DNA of 64,000 nt from Gonapodya prolifera JEL478 (GCA_001574975.1 KQ965838.1:62001-126000), one strand, 5' to 3'; counted from the first letter of the stretch, positions 10,142-22,134 are shown. Program-made: numbers and translations. Notes: generated by a model from the sequence alone, not told the origin.

Positions 10142-13100
10142 CTAATCCTTATATTCTCGGGCCGTAAATAAGATGGCGAGGCGCTCCGCCAGCTTGGTTT
10201 TGATCTTTCGTCTGTCTGGAGCGTCCGGTTCTGCAACGTTCACGAAAAGTCGCTGCTTCGCCGTCAAGTCCGGGCACTGGTCGAGCGCGGCATAAAGACT
10301 AAATTGCAATCCGAGACGAAATGAACCTTTTGCCATATCCAAAGCAACCAAACCATCCCTCGCAACTCACCTGCTTGGTGTGGGGTAGGCCTTTGCAATC
10401 ACTTTGGCCTTTTCGGCACTCACTCCTTTACACGTGAGGAGTGTTTTGAGCCACTGGTTGACAACGTTGTCCGTCGCCTTCGCGTTCAGCCCGTTGAACG
10501 ATTTGAACGGGACAAGGTAACGTCGTCCGTCCTGTGCCTCCCGTTGTTCTCGCATCGTGTGGAAGTGCATCTTGTCGATCGCTTTAGAGGGCATCACGTA
10601 AAGATCCTTGCCCTTTGAGACGCATAGATGAAGAAAATTGTGCAGAAGGGAGAAACAATGTTCAAGCTTCCGCGTAGAGTCGCAACACCCAGAACCAACC
10701 CACCCTATACTTCTCCTCAATCATCCTCGACATCATCGCTAAATGCTTGACGGTCTCTTCAATCGAGTACGTGTTCTTTATGAAGAACCCGTGGGACACA
10801 ATGGTCTCCACCATGGCCGTGAACGTTGACCGCATCCACTTGCCCTCGTCGGTCGCCACGAGCCGGTTCGCGTACGAGATTTGGCCTTCAAGGAGGTACG
10901 TCACGTGCGAGAGCCCGCAGTTGGAGAGCCGGAACTGCATGCGTGGGGTGCCATCAGGGATGGTTGACATAACGACAGGTTTCATCTATCACTCACCTTT
11001 TGCTCCTTGAACCGCCCGTCTTTGATACTCGCAATCAAATCATCTACCGTCTTCCTCTCCACGATGTAATCAAGCACCACATCGTCCGTATCATCCCCTG
11101 TATTACAAAAATAAAAGAGAAAATTTCCCATCAGTTCAGTTCAGCCCAGCACCTTGCATTCTACCCCACCAGTGCCCACCTGTCATCATTCCCTTCTTCT
11201 TCGCCACCCACATCACATCGCCAACATGCAGTACCTTGGTCTCCACCTTGACGCCCACCCTCGCAAGGCCGTCCTGGAGATACTGGCGATCGGCCGCGCC
11301 GTGGCCCTTACTGCGGATCTCCCGCAGGTCCACCACGCAGTACACGTCGTATGTTCCCGCCAGGATAACGTGCGCAGGACCTGTCCAGGTGCGCGGGGTC
11401 TGCACAGCAGGGCGGTAGGGTGCCGGCTGTAGCACACGGTCAGCGCTGGGGATCGTGGTGCGCCCGCTTCCTACGCCGCCGGATGACGAGGCACGGACCG
11501 TGGTTGTGGAGGACATGGATTGAGATGACAAGCCCGCGGAGGCGGACGGCGGCGTAGTAAGTGTGGTCGAGGATTGGCGGGTGAGTCCAGTTGGAGCACA
11601 AGACACGAGAGGAACTGGGCGTCGTGCGGGGGCGGACGAGGCCACACCGGGTGCGGGGCCTATTGGTAGCGCTGCAATCATACATCAGCATCACACCGTT
11701 GCGGCTTCCCATCCCCATCACCAAAAAGCGCTCTCACCAGCCAACTCAATTCCCCCCGCCACCTCGGGCGCATGGCCGTCCGCGAAGTACCCATACAACA
11801 ACCCTTCCGCGTCGGGAACGATACTGCGCCGTTGCACTGTAAGCGCGGTCGGGTGGGACGCATGCGATCTATGGTAGCATATCTTGAACAAGACTTGGTT
11901 GCCTAGTCACATAAGGTGAGGGAGGTGCCGTTCATTCCGTGTAACGTTGCAATCCGACGCACCACCAACCCCAACAGGCGTACCCACCCAACACATCCAC
12001 ATCAGCGTCGTCTTTTCTCCTGACCCGCGCACCGCCATCCTTGACGTACGAAAACGCAAACGACTCCACCGTCAGACCCACGGGCCCATCAGCGGGGTCG
12101 ACGACGACGTCTGTGTCGGGATCCCCCGCAGGGATCGCGTGCGGAGGTGGAAATGCGGGGGCAGCGGCCACGGCCGCGGGTGGTGGGCGGGAGTCCCATC
12201 CTTGAGACCCGCTAGACCGCTGCATGTGCACGTCGCTGTCAGGATCATACGCCATGACAGCGTCCATGCCCATTCCCACATCATCCTCTTCGTCAGAATC
12301 CAAATTAATCACGGCCCCGCCGCCCACGCTTGCACCAGCAGACGACACCCGTCGCGCGGGCGGGGGTGACGCGTCCAAGTCGACGACGCCGACGTCGCTC
12401 GCAGTGAAACGCAGCGGGGGGGGGTAGGTGCGTGGGGGCGAGCCCACGGGCGTGCTCGAAAGCGATCGCGTGGGGAGTGCCGGCGAGGGCACGGGCTCCG
12501 GACGGACGTCGGGCATGTCAAACGAGGGAAACGATGGTGCGCGCGCGGAAGTGGACGACACGCTCGAGGATGCACGTGCGGCAGCGACGTCGAACGTGAA
12601 TGCCGTGGCGCGCACAGAGGCTGAGGCGGACGACACGCTCGAGGATGTGCGCGCGGCAGTGGCGTTGAACGTGAACGAGGACGTGGACGACGTGCCAGAG
12701 GACGTACTGCGGGTGGTCGTGGGGGACGTGGCGCTGGGTTTGGGAAGGGTAACGTCCTGTGTAGTTGTTGAGCAGACATTCGCGCCGTTAGCCCATACTC
12801 GCACAACCACCGCAACGGCGCCGAAACAACCCACCCCCACATCAACCCTTCCTTCGCGATCTGCCCACCCAAGCACCTTCATTGAGCGCTCCCTCAGCTC
12901 GTCCAACAGCTCGAACGGATTCACCTTTGCCTTGGGCATAGCGCCGCCGCGGGCCATGGCGGCGGCGGCGGTGAGGTCCCGGATGTGGGACGCTGGAGGC
13001 GGTGGTGCACGGGCGGAGGCGGGGGCAGGGGCAGTGGCGTTGGCGGGAGCGCGGCGGCGAGGCGGTGCTGCTGGGCGGTGGTCGGAGTCGGAATCCCAGT

Positions 13101-15044
13101 CAGATTCGTCATCCGTCAGAGGCTCGTCACCGTCCCAGACCACGGGGATGCCGCCTGGGTTGAGCGACCCGGGCGGCGCGGCGGCGCGGAACCTGCGCGC
13201 CTTTTCTTCGCCGAGGGCCGTCAGTGTGAACCTGACTGGGTTCCTTTTTGGGGGGGTAGGAAAATGGTGTTAGAGGTACACGTCCACCACCGCATGCCTG
13301 ACCCCACTTCAACGCCAACCAATCCCAGCGATCCCGTCGGGGTGCACGTGAAGATCCACCGCGCCCCGCATGGCCTCTCTTCAATGTCAGTCAGCCCCAC
13401 CCACCCCGTCAGAGTGTGCATGTGATAAGATCCATCGCCCCAAACATTACGGTTTCCTCAACGCCAGCCCCGTCAAGCCCCATCTCCGCATCTCCATCTC
13501 TAGCCCACACACCCACTGGGCACTCACCCCTCCTTCTCGATCCAATTCGCCTTGACCAGCCTCTTGTTATTACTATATGCCGTATACAGACTCCCTGGCG
13601 GAGGCTTGTACAAGGACGCGTCGCACAAGGGCTGGGCGGCGCGAATCAGGTCGGCCTTGTACATGAACCCGGGCCCGCCGGGCGATTCGCAGTCGTGCAG
13701 AAGCGCCATGAGAATCGCCCAGTTCCCCGAGCGCAGTCGCGGGGAATAGGGTTTCGGCGGTTTCGGGGCTTTGGGTTGTTTGGGGGCTCGGGCGCGCTTG
13801 CGGGGTGGCGGGACGGGCTGGTGTGGGGAGCGGGGAGTGAGACGATCTCCTTCGTCTTCTTGTCCTCTCGCTCTCTTCTCATCTCCATCCTCGCCTCCTC
13901 TCCTCCTCTCCTTCCCTCGTCCTCTCCATCCTCATCGTCGTCATCCCGTGTCCTCCTCTCCTCCTCTCTCCATCCGCATACACCTCATCTCCATCTCTCC
14001 ATTCTCATCGTCCTCATCCTCGCTGTCCTCTCTTCCCTCTGACCCTCCCATCACCTTGCCCAATTCCACACCCATCACCCTCCCATCCTTCCCCAATTCC
14101 CCATCCCCCATCCCACAAACTCCAACTTCTAACCTCCAAGCTCACCTGCTCATCACCACTGTCCTCATCCAACAGTCTCATCTCATTCGACCTCTTCCTC
14201 TGCTGTCCCGCCTGTCCCATCTGCCCCGCCTGTCCCGCCTGTCCCGCCTGTCCCACCTGTCCCGCCTGCCCCGCCTGTCCCATCTGTCCCATCTGTCCCG
14301 TCACACTCCCACCAGGGTACGGATAGGGGGCGACATTGGGCGGGTTCTGCGGGAGAGGCAAAGCATCCTTTTTGGGCCGACCCTTCTTCCTCGCCGGGGC
14401 TGCGGCGCCTGCAGCCGCGCGTTCGATTGCTGCTGCTTGCGCGTCGGACCGGGGACGGGGTTCTGTGAGATTGGGAGATTGAGATGGGGGCAGGGCAGGG
14501 TTGTAGATGTGTCAGGCCGGCTTACGAATTTTCCGCTTGATTGATCATCACCACCCCGTACGCATCCCCGGTCCTAGCCCCGTACGAATGCCCGGCCCAC
14601 CCTCCCCCCCCCCCCCCCCCCCCCCCCCCCCCGCCCACCACCGACACCCTCAGGCGATGTGTAAAAAAAACACTCACGCGCATCCGGCGGCGATACAATG
14701 GGACCGTTCTGAGCCTGCCACCTTGCAAGTTCGCGCTGGAGCGCGCTGGCGATGGTGGGTCCGATTCCATTGACGTTCTTCTGTGCCTCGGAGTGGTCTT
14801 TGAGGACGTATGGGTAGAGTGCGAGGTTCCTGAGTGCCTATTTCGAGTGGATCAGCGAGGGAGTGGGGTGAGACGGTGTGCGGTGAGGTGTAAGCGCAGA
14901 AACGACTACCTTTTTGTAGTTTGCGACAGAGTGCTCCGATCTTGCATTCGTCTCCTCGTGTGTCAGCAGCGTGCGCAAACACTGCCACATGACCGGGTTT
15001 GGGCACGCGGCCGGACACGCGGTCAGCGAGTTGCGCGGCGGCAT
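10142..15044 (-). CDS. MUS81: Structure-specific endonuclease MUS81 (catalytic subunit of MUS81-EME1)
   Basis: Cuts flaps, replication forks and Holliday-junction intermediates in the nucleus with an EME1/MMS4 partner. N-terminal HhH region: [20 protein letters not shown]..., then [19 protein letters not shown] and [14 protein letters not shown]. Next come a basic linker RKKGRPKK, a Gly-Gln tandem repeat, a winged-helix region ([14 protein letters not shown]...[27 protein letters not shown]) and a long Ser/Ala/Pro-rich insert. The ERCC4 nuclease domain carries [32 protein letters not shown] and the active site DYIVERK (about 11040-11060). The C-terminal HhH ([20 protein letters not shown]) ends EYKD. 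About nine exons; a 120-nt stop-free intron (12757-12876) probably interrupts the big exon. The disordered insert makes it longer than usual. The catalytic residues look intact. Confidence 0.92.
14206..14307 (-). repeat. MUS81: Tandem Gly-Gln repeat inside MUS81
   Basis: A stretch of nine-base units (tgtcccgcc on the plus strand, with variants such as tgtcccatc and tgccccgcc) encodes alternating GQA and GQM triplets on the minus strand, about eleven in all. It sits between the N-terminal HhH region and the winged-helix region, where a disordered linker is expected. The number of units is likely to vary between strains. Confidence 0.85.
14604..14632. repeat. Poly-C tract of 29 bases in a MUS81 intron
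   Basis: An uninterrupted run of 29 C on the plus strand (poly-G in the MUS81 transcript), located between the exon with the RKKGRPKK linker and the upstream HhH exon. Such tracts are prone to length error both in replication and in sequencing. Confidence 0.9.
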
Positions 15045-15249
15045 TGGTGGCCCGTGCGTGGGAGACGCGAGGATGCGTGCAGACTGCGCAGAGTGTGTGG
15101 GCGTGCGTGGGCTGCGCGTGCGAATCAAGTCGACATCAGCGCGCGTGTGGGTGCGGACTTTGCGCTGCGGTCGGCGTCCGCAGAATGCTGGACTGTGCAC
15201 AGCCAGTCACGTAACACATCACACACCTGAGCCCGCACCAAAGACAGTA

Positions 15250-15620
15250 TCACAAGTCTTTGCCCATCCACAAGTCATTCGCAGCGGCGATCTCGTCCCC
15301 TCCAATCGTGTCGTCCGCATCACACTCCAAGAAACTCGTCACACACCCGTACAAAGTCCGTCGAAGTTTGGTTTGCGCCCCGCAGGAATTACTTTGTTGA
15401 CGTCGACATGACTCTCGCTGCAGAGAGCTTCCGCGGGTAGGGCGAGCGGGTCCAAGGCCCAGTACGTCCCATCGTGCTGGATGAGCTCGGAGTGCGCTAT
15501 GGGCAGCAGGATGCACGACCTTTCCGTGCGTGGATGCGGCTTGCATGGTGCTAATGTGCTGATGCCAGATGTCCGGGTGGCGGTTCGATTGAGGCGGCTA
15601 TTCAACCCACGATCGTTCAA
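15250..15620 (-). CDS. Possible exon or exons of an unrecognised gene
   Basis: A minus-strand open frame contains a segment of protein-like composition, HSELIQHDGTYWALDPLAL followed by PAEALCSESHVDVNKVIPAG and KPNFDGLC. A second short frame (SFLECDADDTIGGDEIAAAN, stop at 15250) lies just downstream but in another frame. I could not find an intron of normal size that joins them, and no start context is clear. I do not recognise the family. It may be a remnant or part of a gene with unusual exons, or chance coding-like sequence in a GC-rich stretch. Confidence 0.25.
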
Positions 15621-16823
15621 TTTTCTGACGTTTTGCCTTTCAACGCGTTTCAGTGTACTGTGTGAGGCTTGGTGAGCTCGTTGTTCGTTTAAGTGTGAGA
15701 ATAATGTGCCTAGTTCACCCCAGAGACTGCCCTTGTCATTGCTGAGACGCCCTTCGTATTGTTGCTTTTCGCCGTATCAATGCCAATCACACCCTGAAGA
15801 GCAATATCATACCGTCTCCAAACGTTGCAGTCAGCTTACATCCGATTCATGCACGGTCAGAGGAACTGCCTACACCCGTGACCGTGTTCAACACTCACCC
15901 ACATCTCAACCGACCGACGCCCGACAGTCCGACACCCGACGACGCCCTTCCCGATAATATCAGCACCAGTCTTGCGCACCCGTGTCCTCCCGCGATATTG
16001 TCGTCATGATGCGCTCCACTCGGGTTGTGGTGCTTCCTCGGTCATTGGTGGAGTTCGGAACCGTCGTAGCTTTGGTTTGGGGCGCATCGGTGGTGCAAGA
16101 AATTGGAACGTTGTCGTACGGTATCTGGTATTGAGAATGGGGAAGCAATGTCTTAGTTGTTGCGGTGTCCGGAATTGGACATGGTGATCATCGACCGGAA
16201 AAGGACCTCGACAGAGTCGCGGTAGGTCTCAAAACAGGAGCGAGACTATGGAGCAAAGTGCACGTTTCGCATCTTTTGCTCTGTACTGGTTTGGCGAGGA
16301 AGAGCAAGTTCCGGCGCCGGCTTTGATCAGTCTCCACCTTCCCACGCACTGGACAAGGCGTCGTGGCCGTCGCACTTTTAAATGACAACATGCTTTCTCA
16401 GACTCTCTTTGCCGCGCATACTCGTAGCAAACTTAAATTTCCCTTACACGAAGACTGATATGTAAATGCACAAGCTATGGGTTGGACTTGCCATACATTG
16501 GACGTTGGACGGGGGCATTAGTGGGCTCTTTTCATTCCTGCTCCCGTGCACTAAATGGGGTACATGGTGACTGCCTCCTCGTGGCGTACCCTGGGCAACG
16601 TTCGAAGCGTTCGAACTGCTGAAGTGGCTGAGTTCGCCATCGAACATACGGTAGTGAACTCAAGCTCTTTTTCACTCAAATCTGCAAACCAATGAAATTT
16701 CGAGTGCCTGGAAGTTCGAGTGTTATTGAAATGACTGTGCCCAGGAGAGTCGTCTGCGGTCACAACGACCAAGGGCGCCATCTCTTTCCCTCTTCCCACC
16801 ATTCATCCCACCTCGCAATTCGG
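15621..16823. other. Gene-poor stretch upstream of NOP12
   Basis: About 1.2 kb with only short frames on both strands, none with recognisable protein features. I see no repeat, tRNA or transposon signature. It should contain the NOP12 promoter. Confidence 0.5.
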
Positions 16824-16844
16824 CCCCCCCCCCCCCCCCCCCCC
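16824..16844 (+). repeat. C21 tract ending one base before the NOP12 start codon
   Basis: Twenty-one consecutive C, then A, then the ATG at 16846. If transcription starts upstream, the tract forms the last part of the 5' UTR. The NOP12 frame itself begins cleanly at the ATG. Confidence 0.9.
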
Positions 16845-16845
16845 A

Positions 16846-18751
16846 ATGCCATCCATCCTCGGCACCGCGGCACCCACGTCGCTGGACCAGGGAATCGCAG
16901 CCCTGTTTGCCCAGCCGCAGAAGAGAAAACTCGCGGGAGACGGCGACACCACGACGGCCAAGAAGCGAAGAGCGAGCGACGACGAGGGCGATGGCGGTGC
17001 GCGGGAGGGAGCGGGGACCGGAGAGAAGAAGAGCACGTGGGCGAGGAAGAAGGAGCGCGCGCGGCTGGCCAAGCTGGCAGAAGGCAATGAGAGTGCGGCC
17101 ACATCTCCCACCCGCGGTGCCGAGAAGGGTACACCGCGTTCGCGTGCAAAGAGCAGCGAGGAGGGGGAGGACGGCGGCGATGTCAAGACGGAGGGCGAGG
17201 AGGGGGAGGAGGAGGAGGACCAAGACAATGCCGCGAAGCTCAGTCGCACCGTGTTTATCGGCAATGTCGTGACAGAGGTGCTTACAAAGAAAGTGAGTCC
17301 ACTGTCCTCGTCCTTTTGTGTCCGAATCGACGGAATGACCGTACTTCCTCACCCCCCACACACACACACACACACTTCAAAGAGCACGAAAAAGGAATTC
17401 ACGAAGCTACTAGAGCAATACGGCACGCTCGAAAGCGTGCGGTTTAGGTCCATCGTGAGTGCCCTTCCTTTCCTCTTGGCCCACACTTCCCACTGACCCA
17501 CACCCCCAAACCTCAAACTAGGCCTTCTCCGCCCCCCTAGCCCGCCGCACCGCCCTCGCCGCAAAACTGATCCACCCGAACCGCGATTCGTGCAACGCCT
17601 ACGCAGTTTTTGCCACGGAGGACCAGGCCACCGCGTGTGCACAGGGACTCAACGGCATGGTCTGGATGGAAAGACATTTGAGGGGCGACTTGGCGGGGAG
17701 GGATGGGGTGAGCTTCTTTGTCGGTGGTTTTCTGTATGTTGGTTGAGGGGTGAGGGGTGAGGGGTGAGGGGCGAGGGGCGAGGGGCGAGGGGGGACGGCG
17801 GTGGGGTAGGATGAGGTGGGGATGACGAGAGTTGGTATTTGGAATGTGGGAAGAACGGGAGTGTGTTGGGGAATAGCCGGAAAAGAGGGAGTCCCAGAAT
17901 GAAAGGCGCGTGAGGATGTCTGCGAATGCCGTAAGGCGCATGAGTGCGGGTCTGTGTGAACGAGACCCCCGGACGTCCCAAGATTGAACGACGACCAGCA
18001 GCAATGTCGCCTCTATTTCCTTTCCCACCTTCCCACAACTTCCCCCCCGCTCCCCCCACCACATCTCACCCACGCAGCCTCCCGACCCCAAACGGTCCGT
18101 CTTCCTGGGCAACCTCCCGATGGACTGCCGCGACGAGCAGCTCTGGGAGCTGTTCAAGGACATGGAGGCCGAGATTGACGCCGTCAGGGTCGTCAGAGAC
18201 GCAAAGACAAATGTCGGCAGAGGAGTCGGGTGGGTGGTTGAGGATAGGTTCTTGTTAAACACGAATCAACAACCATCTCTTACCCCCCTCACGCACATCC
18301 ACACCCCAACAACCCCCACAGCTACATTACATTCAAAACACGCGCCGCCGCACACCTTGCGCTGTCCCACACCGGCACTGTTTCGAACCGCGAAGTCCGG
18401 ATCGTGCGATGCAAGCCGCACATCCCGCGGGCGCCTTCGGGCGTCGGCTCCGTCGCGGCTCCCGGGTCACACAAGACCTCCAAGAGCGAGCGCCCCGAGA
18501 AAGTCCATGGCGCGATCAGGCGGTTGGTGGGAAAGGGAAAATTGGATAAGCCGCTGCACGGAGGGCTAGCAGCGACCGAGGGTGAACGGGCGGTCAGGGG
18601 CGATTTGAGTGGAAAGAGTAAAGGGAAGGGTGGGAAGATTCGGCGTATGGGCGCAGGAGCGGGACTGGGCGGTGTGAAGCCCAAGGCCAAGAAAAAGGTG
18701 GGCGGGTCGGCTGGAGGACCTGGCAAGAAGGCGAAAAGTGGGAAGAAGTAA
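16846..18751 (+). CDS. NOP12: Nucleolar RNA-binding protein NOP12 (RBM34 family)
   Basis: Ribosome biogenesis factor for pre-25S rRNA. Starts MPSILGTAAPTSLDQGIAAL..., then a Lys/Glu-rich region. RRM1 begins with RTVFIGNVV and continues through EFTKLLEQYGTLESVRFR, then NAYAVFATEDQATACA. RRM2 has KRSVFLGNLP, EQLWELFKDM and VGYITFKTRAAAHLAL. A Gly/Lys-rich basic tail ends KAKSGKK. Introns lie near 17293-17380, 17455-17521, 17708-18077 and 18229-18320. The third is unusually long for this window and holds a G-rich minisatellite. Two RRMs plus basic ends match NOP12/RBM34 in order and size. The start is at the only Met preceding the acidic and basic region. Confidence 0.87.
17745..17793 (+). repeat. 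G-rich 7-bp minisatellite in a NOP12 intron
   Basis: Six to seven units of gaggggt/gaggggc in a row inside the 370-nt intron. With four-G runs spaced by three bases on the transcribed-sense strand, it could form a quadruplex in DNA or pre-mRNA. Confidence 0.85.
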
Positions 18752-19200
18752 ACAAGTGTGAGGGGTGTGATGTGTGAGCTCCGTCGACGGGGTATTACAG
18801 GACTACCGATGAAATTGTACAATGGTGACGTGAGCCCGCAAATCTGGTGTCCAAAATCAGCTGTATCTTTGCCCCCACAACCGCCTCCACAATTTTCTCC
18901 CAAGAAGCTGGCGGCCAAAATCAGCTGTGTCTTTGCCCCCACAACCGCCTCCACAGTTTTTCCCAATCAGCACAAGGTGCTTTCTCCCTATGCTCTGAAA
19001 GGTTGCTCAACGTGGGGCAATTCGGGAATGGTCCACATCCTCCAGGTTAAACATCAAAACCTATGAATACCTGCAGCTTGACCTTGAGCATACTTGTATA
19101 TTATAATGCTTATAAAGTGAGCGACACTGTCCAATGTACAAAACACGTGGGGTACTCTGGCAACTCGTATCAGTGTTGCCCACATCCCATTACTATTCTG
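18752..19200. repeat. Intergenic region with a 64-bp direct repeat
   Basis: Between the convergent NOP12 and STE50 genes. A unit starting ccaaaatcagctgt at 18851 recurs at 18915 with few changes (tatcttt versus tgtcttt; caattttc versus cagttttt). The spacing is 64 bp and the second copy is shortened near 18965. No protein role is visible; the frame across it looks like chance. Confidence 0.7.
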
Positions 19201-22073
19201 CTACCGATTCACCGGCCTAGTGAACGACGGTCTCGGCGACATAGGCGCCGCGCCCGCCGAGGAGATCCTCTGATCACCTCCCGCCAAATCCCCCAATAGC
19301 ACTTCGATATCCTGCCTCGTCTGTGCCGATATCTGGGCACCTCCCAAGTCGCCTCCACCCTGACCACCGTCTCTCGAATACGCTGGTAACTGCCCGTACG
19401 GTTTGGGGGTGCTGGAAGGGGTGGAAACGGGGCCATCCCGCTCGTCGGCAGCGGCGGCAAGGCGGGGTGTAGCGGAGCCTAGAGGGGACGGCGAGGTGGG
19501 TCTATAGGTGGTTTCGTGAGTGGAGCGGGGGCGAGAGCCCGAAGCAGACTTTTGTTATTGTAATGGTGTGCGAGTGGTTAACGTGGGATCGAATTACTAC
19601 ACATGAAGTGCAACATAACGGACAACTGTTTCATCCTACCTGACGACTCTGGGATTGAGATCCTTGACTCCGAGAAGATGAAACACTCCCACCGGATTTC
19701 TGGTGCAAGGTTACGTAGGTAGATGGGATCCATCCTATTTTCAAAACAAGGTACCAGTTGCCAAGGTTAAGTTTTACAATTTAGATATCGACGTAGGGTC
19801 CCACCCACCTTTCACAGACCCGAGAACCCCCAAATACCACGCCCCGTGCTTCCTCATCACGTCCACTCGATCTCCCTTTTTAATGCTAAGCTCATTAGTC
19901 GCCCGGGCGTTGTAGTCAAAAGTGGCGATAGCGTAGGTTCCCTTCGGAACGTCATCGTCCCCTGGCCGCGAAGCACTACTAGAGACGGAACCAGAACCTC
20001 CTTGTGTGCCTCCCAGTGAGCCCGTTTGGGCAACCGGCGATGCTTGTTGTCCAGACATTGCAAATCCCATTGCTGTTCCTCCCCCGTGGCCGAACGCAAC
20101 TGCAGGCACCCAGCCAGCCCCACCTGTGGGCCCTTCGACATACCACCATCCAGCAGGGTCTTTGGACAAAACGCGAACTCGATCACCGGCACGTAATGTG
20201 ATATCTTCCGTCTTCTGTGCAATGTAATGTTGCGTTGCGACGGCATCGGATGGGGGCTGTTGTCGGCGAAGAAGGAAGGTCGGAGTTTGTTCGGAAATAA
20301 GGTTCGGAGCGGTGGGGATAGGAACAAGGGCGAGAGGTCGTTCGTGAGGTTGGATTGTACGTTCTGTGCAAAGGCATCCCAAAACAGATGATAGAACTGA
20401 CGAAGATGTGATGAACTCACCGATGCCCTGATAGAGAGAGCTCAAACCATACTTTCCACCTTCATCCCTGAGTTTGAATCGTTTCAGCGCATGTTCAATT
20501 ACGCCGGCAGCATTTTCAGTGGGCTGGCACTTCATGTACTTCTGCTGCTCGCCATCCCGTTGCAGATAGTGACCAACAACGCGAACAATCACTGACTCTG
20601 ATGCTGAAATCGTGGGCGATGCCGGGCCTGGGGAAATCATGGACGGGTTCGATGAGACCGCTGACCAAAGTGATGACGTTCCTCCACTGGCACCCGCGCT
20701 AGCAATTCCCCCACCCGCTGTAGGAGTGTTTGGTGATATAGTCGAACTTCCATTCATCATAGGCTCTCGATCTGTATCGTCTGGTGCGGTTTTGAATGAC
20801 CTTCCAGAGCTCACAGCCGCAGAGTGTGACGAGAACGCCGTTGATGTGGACGAGTAATGGCTGTTCATTTCCCCAGACGCAACTGAGAAGGGCGTTGGTG
20901 TCGATGATGACGTGGAGGAGAGGGAGTACGGAGTAGGAAGGGACGGGTTGGAAAGGTGGGCACGGAGAATCTATTCGTGGACGGATAGAATTTGAAGGGT
21001 AAAACACAGGCACGAGTATTGTAAACGTACCTCCACCTCCCTCACAAGAGATTGGACGGGAGCAACCGCTTCTCTCAGAGCCACCAGTTCCCGATTAATT
21101 CGCGAGATTTCGTGCAGGAGATCTGAAACGGTGGGTTGAGGTGGTGTTACATCACCTAGAGGAGCGAAATCAATGGTAAGAACACAAAAATGGCACTTCC
21201 GATTCAGAGTGTGTGCACTCAGCACCAATAAACGAGCTACTGCGGCCCATCGACAACATTGCCCCGGACGGAAACTTGTTAAACGGAAACGGCATCCATT
21301 CCTGGGCAACCCCAGACATCCATGACGCACCATGCTGTCGCGAGCACTAAAGGGATATTTGTGCACGCTCACCTCGTAGTCCACCTGGTCCCTGGGTGTG
21401 CAAAATCCTCCGTTCTTTGTCCGCAGTCGGAGTGACGGGGGAGTTAGAGGCGGACGGGGACAATGGAGGATGGAACGGAGGTGCAGGCGACGATGTGGAT
21501 AACGCTTGGAAGAGTAAAAGAATGTAAAATGTCTGCGACAAATCGAAGCACTGTCTGAACGTTCGCAAGAAGTGACAGGGAGTTCTCGCGGCGCATTTCA
21601 TCATCTTTTTAAGTTCGCAGCAGTCGCTCTATCCACATCGCCATTTGTCCAGCATTAGGATAGCACTGGAGGGTACATGAACATCCCACCCCACAGACAC
21701 ATACGCGGCGGAACGAAGTCAAACTCCTCAAAAGGCACGCCCTGTCGAACTTTGACGTCGTAAACTCCGCGAAGAATCGATACGCGGTGTCCTACTGAGA
21801 GCACGCCGAGCTCCTTGAGCATGTCGTGATCTGCGTGAGCGAGAACATCGCCAGAGATTTCATTTTCTACATAGAGGCCATCCCAGAATGGCGAGGAAAG
21901 TAAGGAATACAGGTAAGATGGATGAGCGCTTGAGAGGGAGATTTGAGAGAATCAACGAGGCGAGCTCCCGCACCTTCGAACGATTGAGGATAGAGGGCGT
22001 TCAGATTGAGCGCACGGATCCATGAGGCGACTTGCTCAGGAGACCAGTCGGGAAGTTGCCCGAACGACTCCAT
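19201..22073 (-). CDS. STE50: STE50-like MAPK adaptor: SAM, RA and two SH3-like domains
   Basis: Adaptor linking upstream Cdc42/Ste20-type signals to the STE11 MAPKKK. N-terminal SAM domain: WSPEQVASWIRALNLN, then SPFWDGLYVENEISGD and MLKELGVLSVGHRVSILRGV. A short coiled coil follows (VSDLLHEISRINRELVALRE), then an RA domain (SVIVRVVGHYLQRDGEQQKY to RPLALVPIPTAPNL). SH3-like domain 1 holds RAGDRVRVLSKDPAGWWYVE. SH3 domain 2 starts YAIATFDYNARATNELSIKK and, after an intron with donor gtgggt near 19804, ends GWIPSTYV. A last exon reads PSFTRPVNR then the stop at 19201. The N-terminus begins MESFGQLPDW. Ascomycete Ste50 stops after the RA domain; the SH3 extension is known from basidiomycetes. 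Stop to next ATG spacing is tight (61 nt from the NOL8-like stop). Confidence 0.85.
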
Positions 22074-22134
22074 GAAAAGGAAGTTTGAATCATGCAGAGG
22101 AGTTCATATGATCGTGGTTTTACATTTTGTTATT

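Noticed and set aside
12428-13273. A long open frame on the plus strand across MUS81.
   Set aside because: Antisense shadow in a GC-rich region. The minus strand carries the conserved MUS81 blocks.
15972-16187. Small plus-strand frame upstream of NOP12.
   Set aside because: Length and composition are expected by chance. No start context, splice signals or recognisable motif.
17356-17374. CA dinucleotide run.
   Set aside because: Ordinary short microsatellite just before a splice acceptor. Nothing further to support.
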